NCBI RefSeq assembly: GCF_018861025.1 | Contig: NZ_JAHKQH010000007.1 | Coordinates: 124,001 to 188,000 of the forward strand | Source: Psychrosphaera sp. B3R10 | GTDB lineage: Bacteria > Pseudomonadota > Gammaproteobacteria > Enterobacterales > Alteromonadaceae | Direction of reading: 5' to 3' | DNA: 64,000 nt | In this document: positions 1 to 8,774 of the stretch, one piece after another | How positions within the stretch are numbered: position 1 is the stretch's first letter | Layout: every line of letters begins with the position of its first letter | Made by a program: the position numbers and the translations under genes | Notes under the pieces: generated by a model | Databases searched by the model: none | What the model saw: only the letters and a program-made list of their open reading frames with translations | Told to the model about the DNA's origin: nothing

Positions 1-205
1 ATATCTTCATCGACGTCAATGTTAAGGTCTCCATCAAGATCTTCGGCAATATCCAACACTCGGTCACCATCAACATCTTCGTTAAATGTATCTAAACGAC
101 CATCACCGTCTATATCTTCTTTATACAGATCAAATTTGCCATCACCATCAATGTCTTCAATCTGATCTAAATAGCCATCTCGGTCAATATCTTCATTTGG
201 ACACT
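1..205 (-). repeat. Asp-rich calcium-binding repeats (TSP3/dockerin-like)
   Basis: Read on the minus strand, this stretch encodes at least five consecutive 12-13-residue units with the pattern Asp-x-Asp-Gly/Arg-Asp-Gly-x-x-Asp-x-x-Glu. This is the EF-hand-like calcium loop of thrombospondin type 3 and dockerin repeats. The repeat array continues to the window edge. Confidence 0.75.
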
Positions 206-3200
206 CTCCAGCAGCAAACGGAACGTACTTATCAAACTCCCCTTCATCATTATATGCAATTGCCCAAAAACCTTCGATATATGACTCCGGTACAGCCGAT
301 ACCGATAGTTCGACCCCTTCTACAGGATTAGACTCAACATCAGTTACAATAACCGAGAATGACTTTTGATATTCTATATCACTAGCTGAATCCAAAGTAT
401 TGCCAGCACCGACCGCAATAAACAACTCTCTATCAGCGACAGTGAGTTTAACCTCATCGTGAACACAACTATCACTTTCTTCGCAGTGAAAAATATCATT
501 TCTACGATTTTGGTCAGTAATATCATTCGGCTCAGTTAATACATTTAAGCAATCCCCAGAATCTTTGGCAACATCCGTACATGCCGCGACCACCACGCCG
601 TCCAGCGCAGAGATACCATTTGAGGTATATACCGTTGTTGCAAGTCCATTGCTGTCTGTAATATCAGACTGTCTTGATATCGAACCATTACTCACATCAT
701 AAAGCGTGAAGTTAACGATTTTATTTTTAACAAAGTTACCTAAGTCATCTACAACAACAGCACTAACCGTCGATTTTTGACCATTTGGACCTAATGAGAA
801 TGGCGAAGCCTGAACTTGCAATAAGTGCGCGATTTCAGCCACAAACTCCACATTAAAACTCGCTGATAATCCGTCAGCTTTTGCCGTTATAATAGCAGGG
901 CCGGCGTCAGTAGAAGTCATATTAACGCAAATTTGACCAGACGCATTTGTCGTATTAGATGCAGTTGTATCGTCTGCACAATCAACTGCGACTATATTAC
1001 CGCGTGTTGAAGAAAACAAAACGTTGCCTACATTTGGCACATCATCTTTCTGCCAAGTTAAGGTTAATTGCCCACCACTAAGAGGAACTTCATTCGTACT
1101 GTTATTTGCAACATACGCGGCGCCATCAAATACTTTCAAATCTGAAATGACAAAACTATCTGGCGATACCGACAATGCAAGCTGTCCTGACTCGCCAAGT
1201 GCCTCTGCCGTTAACGTATCCAAACCACTATTATCGGCCGTCAATCTAAATGTCGCACTACCTGTAGAGTCTGTCGTGACATATTGGCTAACGGTTCCGT
1301 CCGCATTGTCTATTTGATTTAATACGTTGCCGTCACTTTTAGTAAACGTATTACCAGCTTGTGAACTAATTATAATGTTTCGTTGTGCTATGCCATTCCC
1401 GTCTGAGTCAAGCATAACTACCGTCATATCTACTGTGTCACCAGTAACGATAGAGTTATTGCCAACAATTTTAATTGTAGTGCCTGATACTTCAATTGTG
1501 ACTGACGCACTTTTATCGCCAACAAAAGCTGAAGCACTGATGGTTCGAGATTCTGGGTTATTTAATGTTTTTAATAATGCGGTTGCCACACCGTTCGCTG
1601 CCGTACTAGGCTCAGTTACCTGGATAACCCCAGTATCCGAACTAAAGGAAACTTGAATATCTTCCATCAAGTTGTTTTGACGGTCTTTAACTAACGCTAA
1701 TAATTCAATTACATCTGAACCAGAAGAAGCTAATTGCACACTACTAGCCAACAACTCAATACTACCAATTTCTTTTACCGGCTCTTGATTACCGTCACCT
1801 AATGACTCAAAAGCAATAAGTGATGTCTTACCGTCATCAAAAGTCACTTGAATATAACCGGCTCCACTTACGTCTGTGGCGATTAAGTTGATAGACGCAA
1901 AACCATTGCTGTCTGTTAAATCTGAACCTAAATCATTACTTAACGTTGCCAATCGATTTGCATCACCAACAAGGCTAATTGTTACTAAGCTACGTGAAAT
2001 AGGAGTGCCATCCGCTTGCGCCAGCTTTATTAAAATAGTCCCCGGCTGAGCAGATGAAATCGTTGTTATACTCGACACAGATACACCCGCATATAACTCA
2101 TACGTTGTACTAGAAGGAATTAAAAAGACACCATAACTGATTTCATCACTACCTGAATTAATTACACCTAGTGACGTAAAACCTAAATTAACTTTATTTA
2201 CGGAGATATTGGATGCCGGTACATCTACGGTTATTGTTCCCGTCCCTGCTACATTGGCACCAGTGAGTGTAATAGAGGCGACACCTTGATCGTTCGTCGT
2301 AATACTCGTACCTGACAATGAGGCAAAGTTATTATTAGTCGAAGTAAATGTGACGACCTCACCCGCAAGAGCAACACCATTATTAGTTAACGTTGCATTT
2401 ACGATCAGGTTTTCGCCAGAGGACAAAGTGGAATCAACTTCGTTATTAGTATTGACCATAGATACGATTAGACTGTAATTTGCCGCTTCACCTGAGTTAC
2501 CTTGACCAATTGATTTAAAAGTAATTAGGGTTTCGACGCCATCATCGAAGACAACTTTTAGATAACCAGCCCCGCTTAATTCTGTTGCATTAATTTTAAA
2601 GAATGCAAAACCGTTATCATCTGTTAAATCTTTTCCAAGATCGTTACTTAAAGTCGCAATTTTTTCTGCATCGTCCACTAATTGCAATTCAACTAAACTA
2701 TTTGAAATTGCATTCCCATCTGCATCTGAATATTTAATTAGTAACGTTGCAGCTTGAGTCGTAGATATTGTGTTTAAAGAAGAGCTTGTGATATTTGCAT
2801 AATCGGCATAAACCGTCGTGGCAGGAACCAAATAAACGTCGTGGTTAAACTCACCATTACGAACCGTTTCACGTCCTTCACTAGAAAAGTTAAGCGCAAC
2901 ATCTGCAACGTTTAGGGTTGAGTCATTTGCTGATACGGTAAGAACCCCTTCACCGGCTGTTACTAAACCAACAATTTCAATTTCGGCAATACCGTCACCG
3001 TCAGTAACTGCAGAACTGCTCGACAAAGAAGCTAATAAACTGTTAGAGCTGCTGAAGTTAATTGTTTTTCCAGAAACAACTTCACCACTATTCGTTAGTG
3101 TCGCTCGAACAATGAGTGTCGAACCTTCAGTCAAATTTGAATTTGCAGTTTCAGATGAAGTGATTAATGTCGCCACTAACGTATAATCATCAGTCGTTGT

Positions 3201-3311
3201 TTCATCAGTGTCGTCTATAACATCGCCACCGCCTGAACAAGCAGCCCCAACCAACGAAAATAATCCAATCAAAAATAATTTTGAAAGGCGCTTGAATAAG
3301 GTGGGTACCAT
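1..3311 (-). CDS. Large Ig-like (Big_1-type) repeat surface lipoprotein, C-terminus outside window
   Basis: An open frame of about 1,103 codons runs from an ATG at 3311 to the left edge with no stop, so the C-terminus is missing. The N-terminus is basic, then hydrophobic, and ends in Gly-Ala-Ala-Cys followed by Ser-Gly-Gly-Gly and an acidic stretch; this reads as a lipoprotein signal, although the lipobox is not ideal. The body is a series of Ser/Thr/Asn/Val-rich beta domains resembling bacterial Ig-like group 1 (invasin/intimin-type) repeats. Two adjacent modules are clear duplicates at about 236 residues spacing. The end of the visible protein (about 1-205) has Asp-rich 12-13-residue repeats of the DxDGDGxxD type, like thrombospondin type 3 or dockerin calcium sites. 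The likely role is a cell-surface adhesin or structural protein; the ligand is unknown. It diverges from the symporter gene at 3518. Confidence 0.8.
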   Translation of the reverse strand, partial: MVPTLFKRLSKLFLIGLFSLVGAACSGGGDVIDDTDETTTDDYTLVATLITSSETANSNLTEGSTLIVRATLTNSGEVVSGKTINFSSSNSLLASLSSSSAVTDGDGIAEIEIVGLVTAGEGVLTVSANDSTLNVADVALNFSSEGRETVRNGEFNHDVYLVPATTVYADYANITSSSLNTISTTQAATLLIKYSDADGNAISNSLVELQLVDDAEKIATLSNDLGKDLTDDNGFAFFKINATELSGAGYLKVVFDDGVETLITFKSIGQGNSGEAANYSLIVSMVNTNNEVDSTLSSGENLIVNATLTNNGVALAGEVVTFTSTNNNFASLSGTSITTNDQGVASITLTGANVAGTGTITVDVPASNISVNKVNLGFTSLGVINSGSDEISYGVFLIPSSTTYELYAGVSVSSITTISSAQPGTILIKLAQADGTPISRSLVTISLVGDANRLATLSNDLGSDLTDSNGFASINLIATDVSGAGYIQVTFDDGKTSLIAFESLGDGNQEPVKEIGSIELLASSVQLASSGSDVIELLALVKDRQNNLMEDIQVSFSSDTGVIQVTEPSTAANGVATALLKTLNNPESRTISASAFVGDKSASVTIEVSGTTIKIVGNNSIVTGDTVDMTVVMLDSDGNGIAQRNIIISSQAGNTFTKSDGNVLNQIDNADGTVSQYVTTDSTGSATFRLTADNSGLDTLTAEALGESGQLALSVSPDSFVISDLKVFDGAAYVANNSTNEVPLSGGQLTLTWQKDDVPNVGNVLFSSTRGNIVAVDCADDTTASNTTNASGQICVNMTSTDAGPAIITAKADGLSASFNVEFVAEIAHLLQVQASPFSLGPNGQKSTVSAVVVDDLGNFVKNKIVNFTLYDVSNGSISRQSDITDSNGLATTVYTSNGISALDGVVVAACTDVAKDSGDCLNVLTEPNDITDQNRRNDIFHCEESDSCVHDEVKLTVADRELFIAVGAGNTLDSASDIEYQKSFSVIVTDVESNPVEGVELSVSAVPESYIEGFWAIAYNDEGEFDKYVPFAAGECPNEDIDRDGYLDQIEDIDGDGKFDLYKEDIDGDGRLDTFNEDVDGDRVLDIAEDLDGDLNIDVDED
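1790..3160 (-). repeat. Two tandem ~708-bp Ig-like modules within the surface lipoprotein
   Basis: The coding text around 1790-1860 and around 2498-2570 aligns at an offset of 708 bp (236 codons). Both copies encode a phrase of the form FDDG-x-x-x-LI-x-F-x-S-x-G-x-GN. Other pairs, such as the segments with LSNDLG-DLTD and FTS/FSS-N-x-ASLS, keep the same offset. The nucleotide copies differ at many positions, so this is an old in-frame duplication. Confidence 0.7.
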
Positions 3312-3517
3312 GCAACTTCTCCCTAAAGTCAAAAACTATACAGTTATGTGGTTTTCACACACGTTAGGTGTACGTTAATAAATATCAAATTATTTAACAA
3401 ACCTTTTCTTCAAAAATTAGGTGTTATTTCCAGTAATGACAAGGTTTTATGATGAATTCAACAGAAAAATAGGTATATACTTATGTTTATATAAAATAAC
3501 GATAAGAACTAATAGTA

Positions 3518-4864
3518 ATGTCAACGAACTCTTCAAATCGAAAACTCGGGCTTACAGCTCGCATATTAATAGGTTTATTTGCCGGTATCGGCACTGGTCT
3601 TTTGTTAAAACTCATTTTTGGTGAACAGGGTGATTTAATTATCCCATTGGGCTTTACCTCTCTATCGATCAAATCGTTTTTTGTCGATGGATTATTCCAT
3701 GTCGGTGGAAGTGTTTTTGTCTCAAGTTTAAAAATGATTGTCGTGCCTTTGGTTTTTGTTTCCTTGGTAGTGGGCACCTGTTCATTAAATGACGCCAGCA
3801 AATTGGCTAGATTAGGCGGCAAGTCTATTTCTATGTATCTACTAACAACGGCAATTGCCATTACGCTAGCAATATTGTTTGCGTTATTTGTCGGGCCAGG
3901 CACTGGCGTAGATATTCCAACTAACCAAGTATTTGAAGCCAAACAAGCCCCAGGGGTTGCTCAAGTCCTGATCGACATGTTCCCAACCAACCCATTTAAA
4001 TCAATGGCCGAAGGCAAGATGTTGCAGGTTATTGTTTTTGCGCTTTTATTTGGTGTCGCTATGGCACTATCTGGAAAACCGGGTGAGCGACTCGCAAGTG
4101 TTTTTTCAGACTTAAACACCGTAATTATGCGACTCGTTGTTATCTTAATGAACTTAGCACCGTACGGAGTGTTCTGTCTTTTAGCTAAGCTATTCACAAC
4201 ACTTGATGGTGGCACCATATTTAGCCTTATTAAATATTTTGCACTCGTTATATTTGTTTTATTACTGCACGGGTTTGTGGTTTACGGTTCACTATTAAAA
4301 CTGTTCACAGGCTTGAGCCCGGTTATCTTTTTCAAAAAAATGCGCGATGCAGCGTTATTTGCATTTAGTACATCGAGTTCAGGTGCAACGTTGCCGGTAA
4401 CAATGGAAACAGCCACCAAAAAGTTGGGAGTTAAAAATTCAATCGCTTCCTTCACCTTGCCAATGGGCGCCACGTTAAACATGGATGGCACAGCAATTAT
4501 GCAAGGTGTAGCAACCGTCTTTATTGCTCAAGTATTTGGAGTCGACTTGTCTATCTCTGATTACCTAATGGTCATTCTCACCGCAACACTAGCTTCAATC
4601 GGTACAGCTGCAGTGCCAGGTGTTGGCCTCATTATGCTAGCTATGGTTCTGCAACAAGTTAACTTGCCAGTTGAAGGCATAGCATTGATTATCGGTGTTG
4701 ACCGTTTATTGGATATGACACGCACCGCTGTTAACGTTACGGGCGACTGTATGGTGAGCTGTGTTGTCGCAAAATCAGAGAAAGAACTTGATGTTGATAT
4801 GTTTAATGACGTTAACGCAGGCATTGATATGGAAAATGTCGACATCCATAATTTGAAAAGTTAA
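3518..4864 (+). CDS. Dicarboxylate/amino acid:cation symporter (DAACS/SDF family)
   Basis: This is an inner-membrane Na+ or H+ coupled uptake carrier for C4-dicarboxylates or glutamate/aspartate. The 448-residue length is normal for the family. The Ser-rich re-entrant loop (SSSGATLP, about residues 286-293), the MGATLNMDGTA motif (about 315-326) and the C-terminal DRLLDMTRTAVNVTGD segment (about 395-410) are the family signatures for substrate and sodium binding. The rest is mostly hydrophobic helices. The gene stands alone, diverges from the Ig-like lipoprotein gene and is followed by a strong hairpin terminator. The substrate cannot be told from sequence alone; gltP or dctA symbols would be guesses. 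Confidence 0.92.
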   Translation: MSTNSSNRKLGLTARILIGLFAGIGTGLLLKLIFGEQGDLIIPLGFTSLSIKSFFVDGLFHVGGSVFVSSLKMIVVPLVFVSLVVGTCSLNDASKLARLGGKSISMYLLTTAIAITLAILFALFVGPGTGVDIPTNQVFEAKQAPGVAQVLIDMFPTNPFKSMAEGKMLQVIVFALLFGVAMALSGKPGERLASVFSDLNTVIMRLVVILMNLAPYGVFCLLAKLFTTLDGGTIFSLIKYFALVIFVLLLHGFVVYGSLLKLFTGLSPVIFFKKMRDAALFAFSTSSSGATLPVTMETATKKLGVKNSIASFTLPMGATLNMDGTAIMQGVATVFIAQVFGVDLSISDYLMVILTATLASIGTAAVPGVGLIMLAMVLQQVNLPVEGIALIIGVDRLLDMTRTAVNVTGDCMVSCVVAKSEKELDVDMFNDVNAGIDMENVDIHNLKS

Positions 4865-4941
4865 TAATTGAGATAAGTTTTTCTTTATCTGTTCCGCCTG
4901 AAATTTTTTTACACTTTTGGATTGGGAAAATTTAACATTAA

Positions 4942-4972
4942 AAAAGGGCCATTTGAATTGGCCCTTTTTATA
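4942..4972. terminator. Bidirectional rho-independent terminator
   Basis: A GGGCCA/TTGGCCC-type stem flanked by A-runs on the left and T-runs on the right lies between the symporter gene (+) and the DUF3192 gene (-). It can end transcripts from both sides. Confidence 0.85.
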
Positions 4973-4993
4973 TTTTAGATCGTAACTTTACTA

Positions 4994-5383
4994 CTACAGC
5001 TTGTGGTAGGCTTTTTGACCCCAAGAAGTCAACAATCCATCGACAAAAATAAGCGGTGTGCATTCATCCTTTGTTGTCTCACCATCAGAGTGCTGGTGAT
5101 TTGTCCGGTAGAATATAACCTGTACTTCTTTGCCTTCACTTTTAAACGCTTCGTTAAACTCAGGTGTTCCCATCAACTCACGTACATTAGAATAAGTCGC
5201 ACCAACTTTTAGATCAGCAATTTTTTGTTTATTAATACGTTGCTCTTTTTTCCAAGAGCTTGTTCGGTCTGAACTTCCTATCCAATCAGCTTCACGACCT
5301 TCATCGGTAGAAACAATAATGCAGCCAGTAAGAGAAAATGTTAGGGGAATTGCGATAAGAGCCATTTTAAAAGTACGGTTCAT
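4994..5383 (-). CDS. DUF3192 family lipoprotein
   Basis: A 129-residue predicted lipoprotein with a clear signal sequence ending in the lipobox Leu-Thr-Gly-Cys (Cys at about 21). The remainder matches my memory of the DUF3192 family of Vibrio and Shewanella: a WKKEQRINKQKI-type helix, then a LKVGATYSNVRELMGTPEF segment. The latter resembles the SmpA/BamE fold, where a small lipoprotein assists envelope assembly. The last third holds a Cys and a conserved-looking PLIFVDG-LLTSWG strand. The function is unknown; envelope location is inferred from the lipobox. Confidence 0.8.
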   Translation of the reverse strand: MNRTFKMALIAIPLTFSLTGCIIVSTDEGREADWIGSSDRTSSWKKEQRINKQKIADLKVGATYSNVRELMGTPEFNEAFKSEGKEVQVIFYRTNHQHSDGETTKDECTPLIFVDGLLTSWGQKAYHKL

Positions 5384-5557
5384 GATAACCTCGTCGTTGT
5401 TGTAAATTATGTTATATAATATTTTGCAATGAATAAGGCAAGTTAAGTTCCAATTTTACTAACTTATTGTTTTAATTATCAATAAATAACAAAGGCTTGA
5501 TTTTCGCCCGTTTTGAAGTCGTCAAATAAAACAAATTATAGTGAGAATAACTAAATA

Positions 5558-5839
5558 ATGAGTAGCTCCGAGATCGCCCGTATTTGTGCCAAGCTTGTAG
5601 CCGATGGTAAAGAGCCAACGGTCGCTTTAATAAAAGGGAAGCTGTCGACCAAAACAGCATTACCACTAATTATTGATGGCCTAAAGCGTTGGAAAAATAA
5701 TCCAAACGCCTCACTAGAGCCAGAAACAACTGAACAGAAACAGCAACAACCAGTAAGTTTGGACCAAAGAGTTAGCGACTTAGAAACATTGGTTGGGCAA
5801 TTAACAAATGAAATTAGTGAGCTGAAGAAACGGCTTTAA
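5558..5839 (+). CDS. Small KfrA-N-like putative DNA-binding protein with C-terminal coiled coil
   Basis: 93 residues. The first half (I-A-x-I-C-A-x-L-V-A-x-G-K-E-P-T-V-A-L-I-K) resembles the helix-turn-helix region of the KfrA/plasmid-replication DNA-binding domain family. A Gln/Pro/Thr-rich linker follows, then a short heptad-like coiled coil (about 68-93) ending in KKRL. I recognise it only as a small conserved hypothetical of marine gammaproteobacteria. It is monocistronic, between divergent and convergent minus-strand genes. The DNA-binding role is inferred from weak similarity. Confidence 0.6.
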   Translation: MSSSEIARICAKLVADGKEPTVALIKGKLSTKTALPLIIDGLKRWKNNPNASLEPETTEQKQQQPVSLDQRVSDLETLVGQLTNEISELKKRL

Positions 5840-5917
5840 TTGTAGAAGAAGTTTTAAATTTAAGCTTATAAAGTTTTGTGCGATTGTCTAGATCGAGGAT
5901 GCTGTGAAGGTCTATAC

Positions 5918-5947
5918 TGCCAAGTGTATTTCGAATAACACTTGGCA
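5918..5947. repeat. Strong hairpin between convergent genes
   Basis: A 10-bp perfect inverted repeat (TGCCAAGTGT / ACACTTGGCA) with a 10-nt loop that is itself nearly palindromic around TTCGAA. It lies between the ends of the KfrA-like gene (+) and the DUF4124 gene (-). It lacks a T-run on either strand, so it may be a 3'-end processing or stability hairpin rather than a classical terminator. Confidence 0.5.
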
Positions 5948-5970
5948 TTAAATGAGGTTTGACTTTAACG

Positions 5971-6402
5971 CTATTCGTTACAAAAAAGTTCGACTTGGCG
6001 CATTGCCAATCGTCTTTGTTCCATTACATCTTTTTTGTCTAAAACTGTAGGTTGGCCAGCTTCATTAAGTACCCGAACATTTTTAAATGTTTCTAACACA
6101 TTGAGGTTATGTTTGGCCTTTTTACAATATTCATTCGCTTTTTCATTTAATTCTTGCACAACATTGTCGTCAACTTGTTTTCGACCTAAAGTCGATAAGT
6201 TGTAATCGACTTTGCCACTTTTACCACCAACGACTCTATCGCCTTCAATCTCTAGCTCGACATAGTCATCTTGAGACGGGCGATATTCACTAAATGTAAC
6301 GACACCATTCTTATCAACCCACTTGTAAACCTTTATTTTACTGGCGTTGGCTTGATTAGCAACGACCATCAAAATGGCGATTGCAATTAAATTCTTCATC
6401 AA
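5971..6402 (-). CDS. DUF4124 domain periplasmic protein
   Basis: 143 residues with an N-terminal signal peptide (hydrophobic to about residue 20, Ala-Asn-Ala cleavage region). The signature KVYKWVDKNGVVTFSE follows at about residues 23-38 and defines the short DUF4124 beta-domain found in many gammaproteobacterial periplasmic proteins. The rest is charged, with one Cys pair (about 92 and 141). The function is unknown. It is transcribed away from pssA, which starts 80 bp from its start codon. Confidence 0.8.
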   Translation of the reverse strand: MMKNLIAIAILMVVANQANASKIKVYKWVDKNGVVTFSEYRPSQDDYVELEIEGDRVVGGKSGKVDYNLSTLGRKQVDDNVVQELNEKANEYCKKAKHNLNVLETFKNVRVLNEAGQPTVLDKKDVMEQRRLAMRQVELFCNE

Positions 6403-6482
6403 GTCTCCCCTTTTTTGTTTCTTTGCTCTATGGTATTTAACTGTTATATCCTGATTTTAATAGAAAATAAAAAGAAAACTAC

Positions 6483-7262
6483 ATGAGCCTTCAAAAAAAT
6501 CAAAATCAAAACACGAATCGTGGCATTTATTTACTGCCAAACTTATTAACAACCGCCGGACTTTTTTCTGGTTTTTACGCCATTATTGCGTCGATAAACG
6601 GCGCATTTGAACCGGCAACCATCGCAATTTTTGTCGCCATGATATTCGATGGGCTTGACGGCCGAGTCGCTCGAATTACCAATACGCAAAGTGCTTTTGG
6701 TGCTGAATATGATTCTATGGCCGACATTGTATCATTTGGTGTGGCACCTGCACTACTTGCTTTTAGTTGGGCATTGTCTAGCTTAGGTAAATTGGGTTGG
6801 TTAGCAGCCTTTATCTATGTTGCCTGCGCAGCTCTTCGACTAGCACGTTTTAATGTACAAACTTCCACCGCAGATAAGCGCTATTTCCAGGGACTTGCAT
6901 CTCCGGCCGCCGCGGCTCTAGTTGCTGCAACCGTTTGGGCCGGGGTTGATTTTAATATTGATGGGCATGAGTACAATATTGTAATGGCTATACTCATGGC
7001 GTTATCCGGTTTATTAATGGTAAGTAATTTTAGATACAGTTCGTTTAAAAGTATCGAATGGAAAGGTAAAGTTTCTTTTATCATGATCCTCGCTGTCGTT
7101 TTAATATTTGTTTTTGTTGCGGCTCAACCAGCTCAAGTATTACTCGCTGTATTTTTGGGATATGCATTGTCGGGTCCAATAACGACGTTTAAAGTCGAAA
7201 AAGAAATTAAATTGGAACACGTCATTGGTGACGATTCAGATGCAGATTTTGATGATAAATGA
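6483..7262 (+). CDS. pssA: CDP-diacylglycerol--serine O-phosphatidyltransferase
   Basis: An integral-membrane enzyme that makes phosphatidylserine from CDP-diacylglycerol and L-serine, the precursor of phosphatidylethanolamine. The CDP-alcohol phosphatidyltransferase signature D-G-x-D-G-R-x-A-R...G-x-x-x-D-S-x-x-D is complete at about residues 56-83. The aspartates bind the metal and the CDP. Several hydrophobic helices follow, with an acidic tail. This is the PssA type of about 250-280 residues, not the phospholipase D-like enzyme of E. coli. Confidence 0.93.
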   Translation: MSLQKNQNQNTNRGIYLLPNLLTTAGLFSGFYAIIASINGAFEPATIAIFVAMIFDGLDGRVARITNTQSAFGAEYDSMADIVSFGVAPALLAFSWALSSLGKLGWLAAFIYVACAALRLARFNVQTSTADKRYFQGLASPAAAALVAATVWAGVDFNIDGHEYNIVMAILMALSGLLMVSNFRYSSFKSIEWKGKVSFIMILAVVLIFVFVAAQPAQVLLAVFLGYALSGPITTFKVEKEIKLEHVIGDDSDADFDDK

Positions 7263-7399
7263 ACGGTATAAATACATTGGTTCAAAAGTTTAAACACGAA
7301 AGTTTATTTTACTAATAATCAAAGAACGATTTTTAGAGCAACTCAAATATGAGCGACTCGTTTGTGGCAAAGCAAATAAAATTGATAAGGACTAAATAA

Positions 7400-8191
7400 A
7401 TGAAATGCGACGAAATTGATTACGAAATCATTGGTGAAAGCATGCAGATGGTTGAAGTAGAACTTGACCCGTCAGAGGCTGTTATCGCCGAAGCTGGCGC
7501 AATGAACTATATGGAAGATGACATTGAATTTGAAGCCCGTATGGGGGATGGTTCAAACGTTGACCAGGGTTTTATGGGGAAATTATTTAGCGCCGGCAAA
7601 CGAATGATCACTGGTGAGTCCCTCTTTATGACTCATTTCACTAACCGAGGAAATAGTAAACGTCGATTAACCTTTGCTGCACCTTACCCTGGGTCAATTA
7701 TCGCTTTAGATTTAGCAACGCTCGGAAATGAAGTCATTTGTCAGAAGGATTCATTTTTGTGCGCCGCAATGGGAACAAAAGTTGATATTGCATTTAATAA
7801 AAAGCTTGGCAGTGGATTTTTTGGTGGTGAAGGATTTATTCTTGAGAGGCTCGTAGGCGACGGAATGGCATTTGTTCATGCTGGCGGAACAGTTGTAGAG
7901 AAGAAATTGAATGGCGAGACGTTAAGGCTCGATACGGGCTGTTTAGTGGCAATGGCTGGAGATATAGATTACGACATTCAAATGGTTAAAGGTTTTAGAA
8001 GTATGTTTTTTGGTGGCGAAGGATTATTTCTTACAACGATAAGCGGCCACGGTAGCGTATGGATCCAAAGCTTACCATTCTCAAGATTGGCTGATCGTAT
8101 AATCCAACATGCGCCATCGGTAGGCGGCAAACGTCAAGGTGAAGGTTCTGTTTTAGGTTCGATTGGTGGGTTAATAGACGGCGACAGATAA
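7400..8191 (+). CDS. TIGR00266/AIM24 family protein
   Basis: 263 residues matching the TIGR00266 (AIM24-like) family: an opening with [13 protein letters not shown], repeated Gly-rich beta segments ([19 protein letters not shown]) and an internally duplicated beta-helix-like layout. No enzymatic motif is visible and no biochemical role is firmly known. It has its own ribosome-binding region (AAGGACT upstream) and is followed by a terminator. Confidence 0.88.
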   Translation: MKCDEIDYEIIGESMQMVEVELDPSEAVIAEAGAMNYMEDDIEFEARMGDGSNVDQGFMGKLFSAGKRMITGESLFMTHFTNRGNSKRRLTFAAPYPGSIIALDLATLGNEVICQKDSFLCAAMGTKVDIAFNKKLGSGFFGGEGFILERLVGDGMAFVHAGGTVVEKKLNGETLRLDTGCLVAMAGDIDYDIQMVKGFRSMFFGGEGLFLTTISGHGSVWIQSLPFSRLADRIIQHAPSVGGKRQGEGSVLGSIGGLIDGDR

Positions 8192-8243
8192 AACGTTTTA
8201 TTGAATCGTTGTCGCGTCTTAATATATGTTGAGGGTTTTAATG

Positions 8244-8277
8244 AAAGGCTAGGTGCTTCTGCTTCTAGCCTTTTTTA
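8244..8277 (+). terminator. Rho-independent terminator after the TIGR00266 gene
   Basis: A 9-bp perfect stem (AAAGGCTAG / CTAGCCTTT) followed by six to seven Ts on the plus strand. It abuts the 3' end of pgpA on the other strand. Confidence 0.85.
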
Positions 8278-8279
8278 AT

Positions 8280-8768
8280 TTACAAAGGCAATGTCGCCAG
8301 AGTTGGCAACAATAAATATAAACATAATCCAGCAAATAGACCTGCAACAACATCGTCAATCATGATCCCTAGTCCACCATGCACGTATTTGTCTAAATAA
8401 GATATTGGCCAAGGTTTAACAATATCAAAAAACCGAAACAAGACAAAACCCGCAAGCACATTTACGAAACTAAATGGCACAAAACACATCGTGATAAAGA
8501 AACCAGCAAACTCGTCCCAAACAATCGCTTTATGATCGTGGACACCAATATCTTCAGCGGCCTGTCCACATATTTTTGGACCAACCAAACAAACGAGTGC
8601 GGTAAAAATAAAAAACCAAATAGATGGGCTATAAACAAACATCAAATAAAACGGGATCGCTGCAATTGTGCCAAATGTTCCCGGCGCAAATGGCGCTAGA
8701 CCACTACCAAAACCGGTAGCCAGTAAGTGCCATTTATTACATAGATTAAATTGCGCAGGTTTTGTCAT
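8280..8768 (-). CDS. pgpA: Phosphatidylglycerophosphatase A
   Basis: Dephosphorylates phosphatidylglycerophosphate to phosphatidylglycerol in the inner membrane. At 162 residues it has the family length. It shows the N-terminal GFGSGLAPFAPGTFGT motif (about 15-30), the VWDEFAGF acidic motif (about 83-90) and MIDDVVAGL near the C-terminus, which carry the metal-binding acids of the PgpA family. It is the last gene of the rib-nusB-thiL-pgpA run, 6 bp after thiL. Confidence 0.93.
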   Translation of the reverse strand: MTKPAQFNLCNKWHLLATGFGSGLAPFAPGTFGTIAAIPFYLMFVYSPSIWFFIFTALVCLVGPKICGQAAEDIGVHDHKAIVWDEFAGFFITMCFVPFSFVNVLAGFVLFRFFDIVKPWPISYLDKYVHGGLGIMIDDVVAGLFAGLCLYLLLPTLATLPL

Positions 8769-8774
8769 TGTGTG

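Noticed and set aside
86-1656. Plus-strand ORFs opposite the Ig-like lipoprotein gene (86-331, 1024-1317, 1327-1656)
   Set aside because: They are antisense to a continuous coding frame with clear protein repeats and show low-complexity His/Gln/Tyr or Val/Thr/Ser composition without domains.
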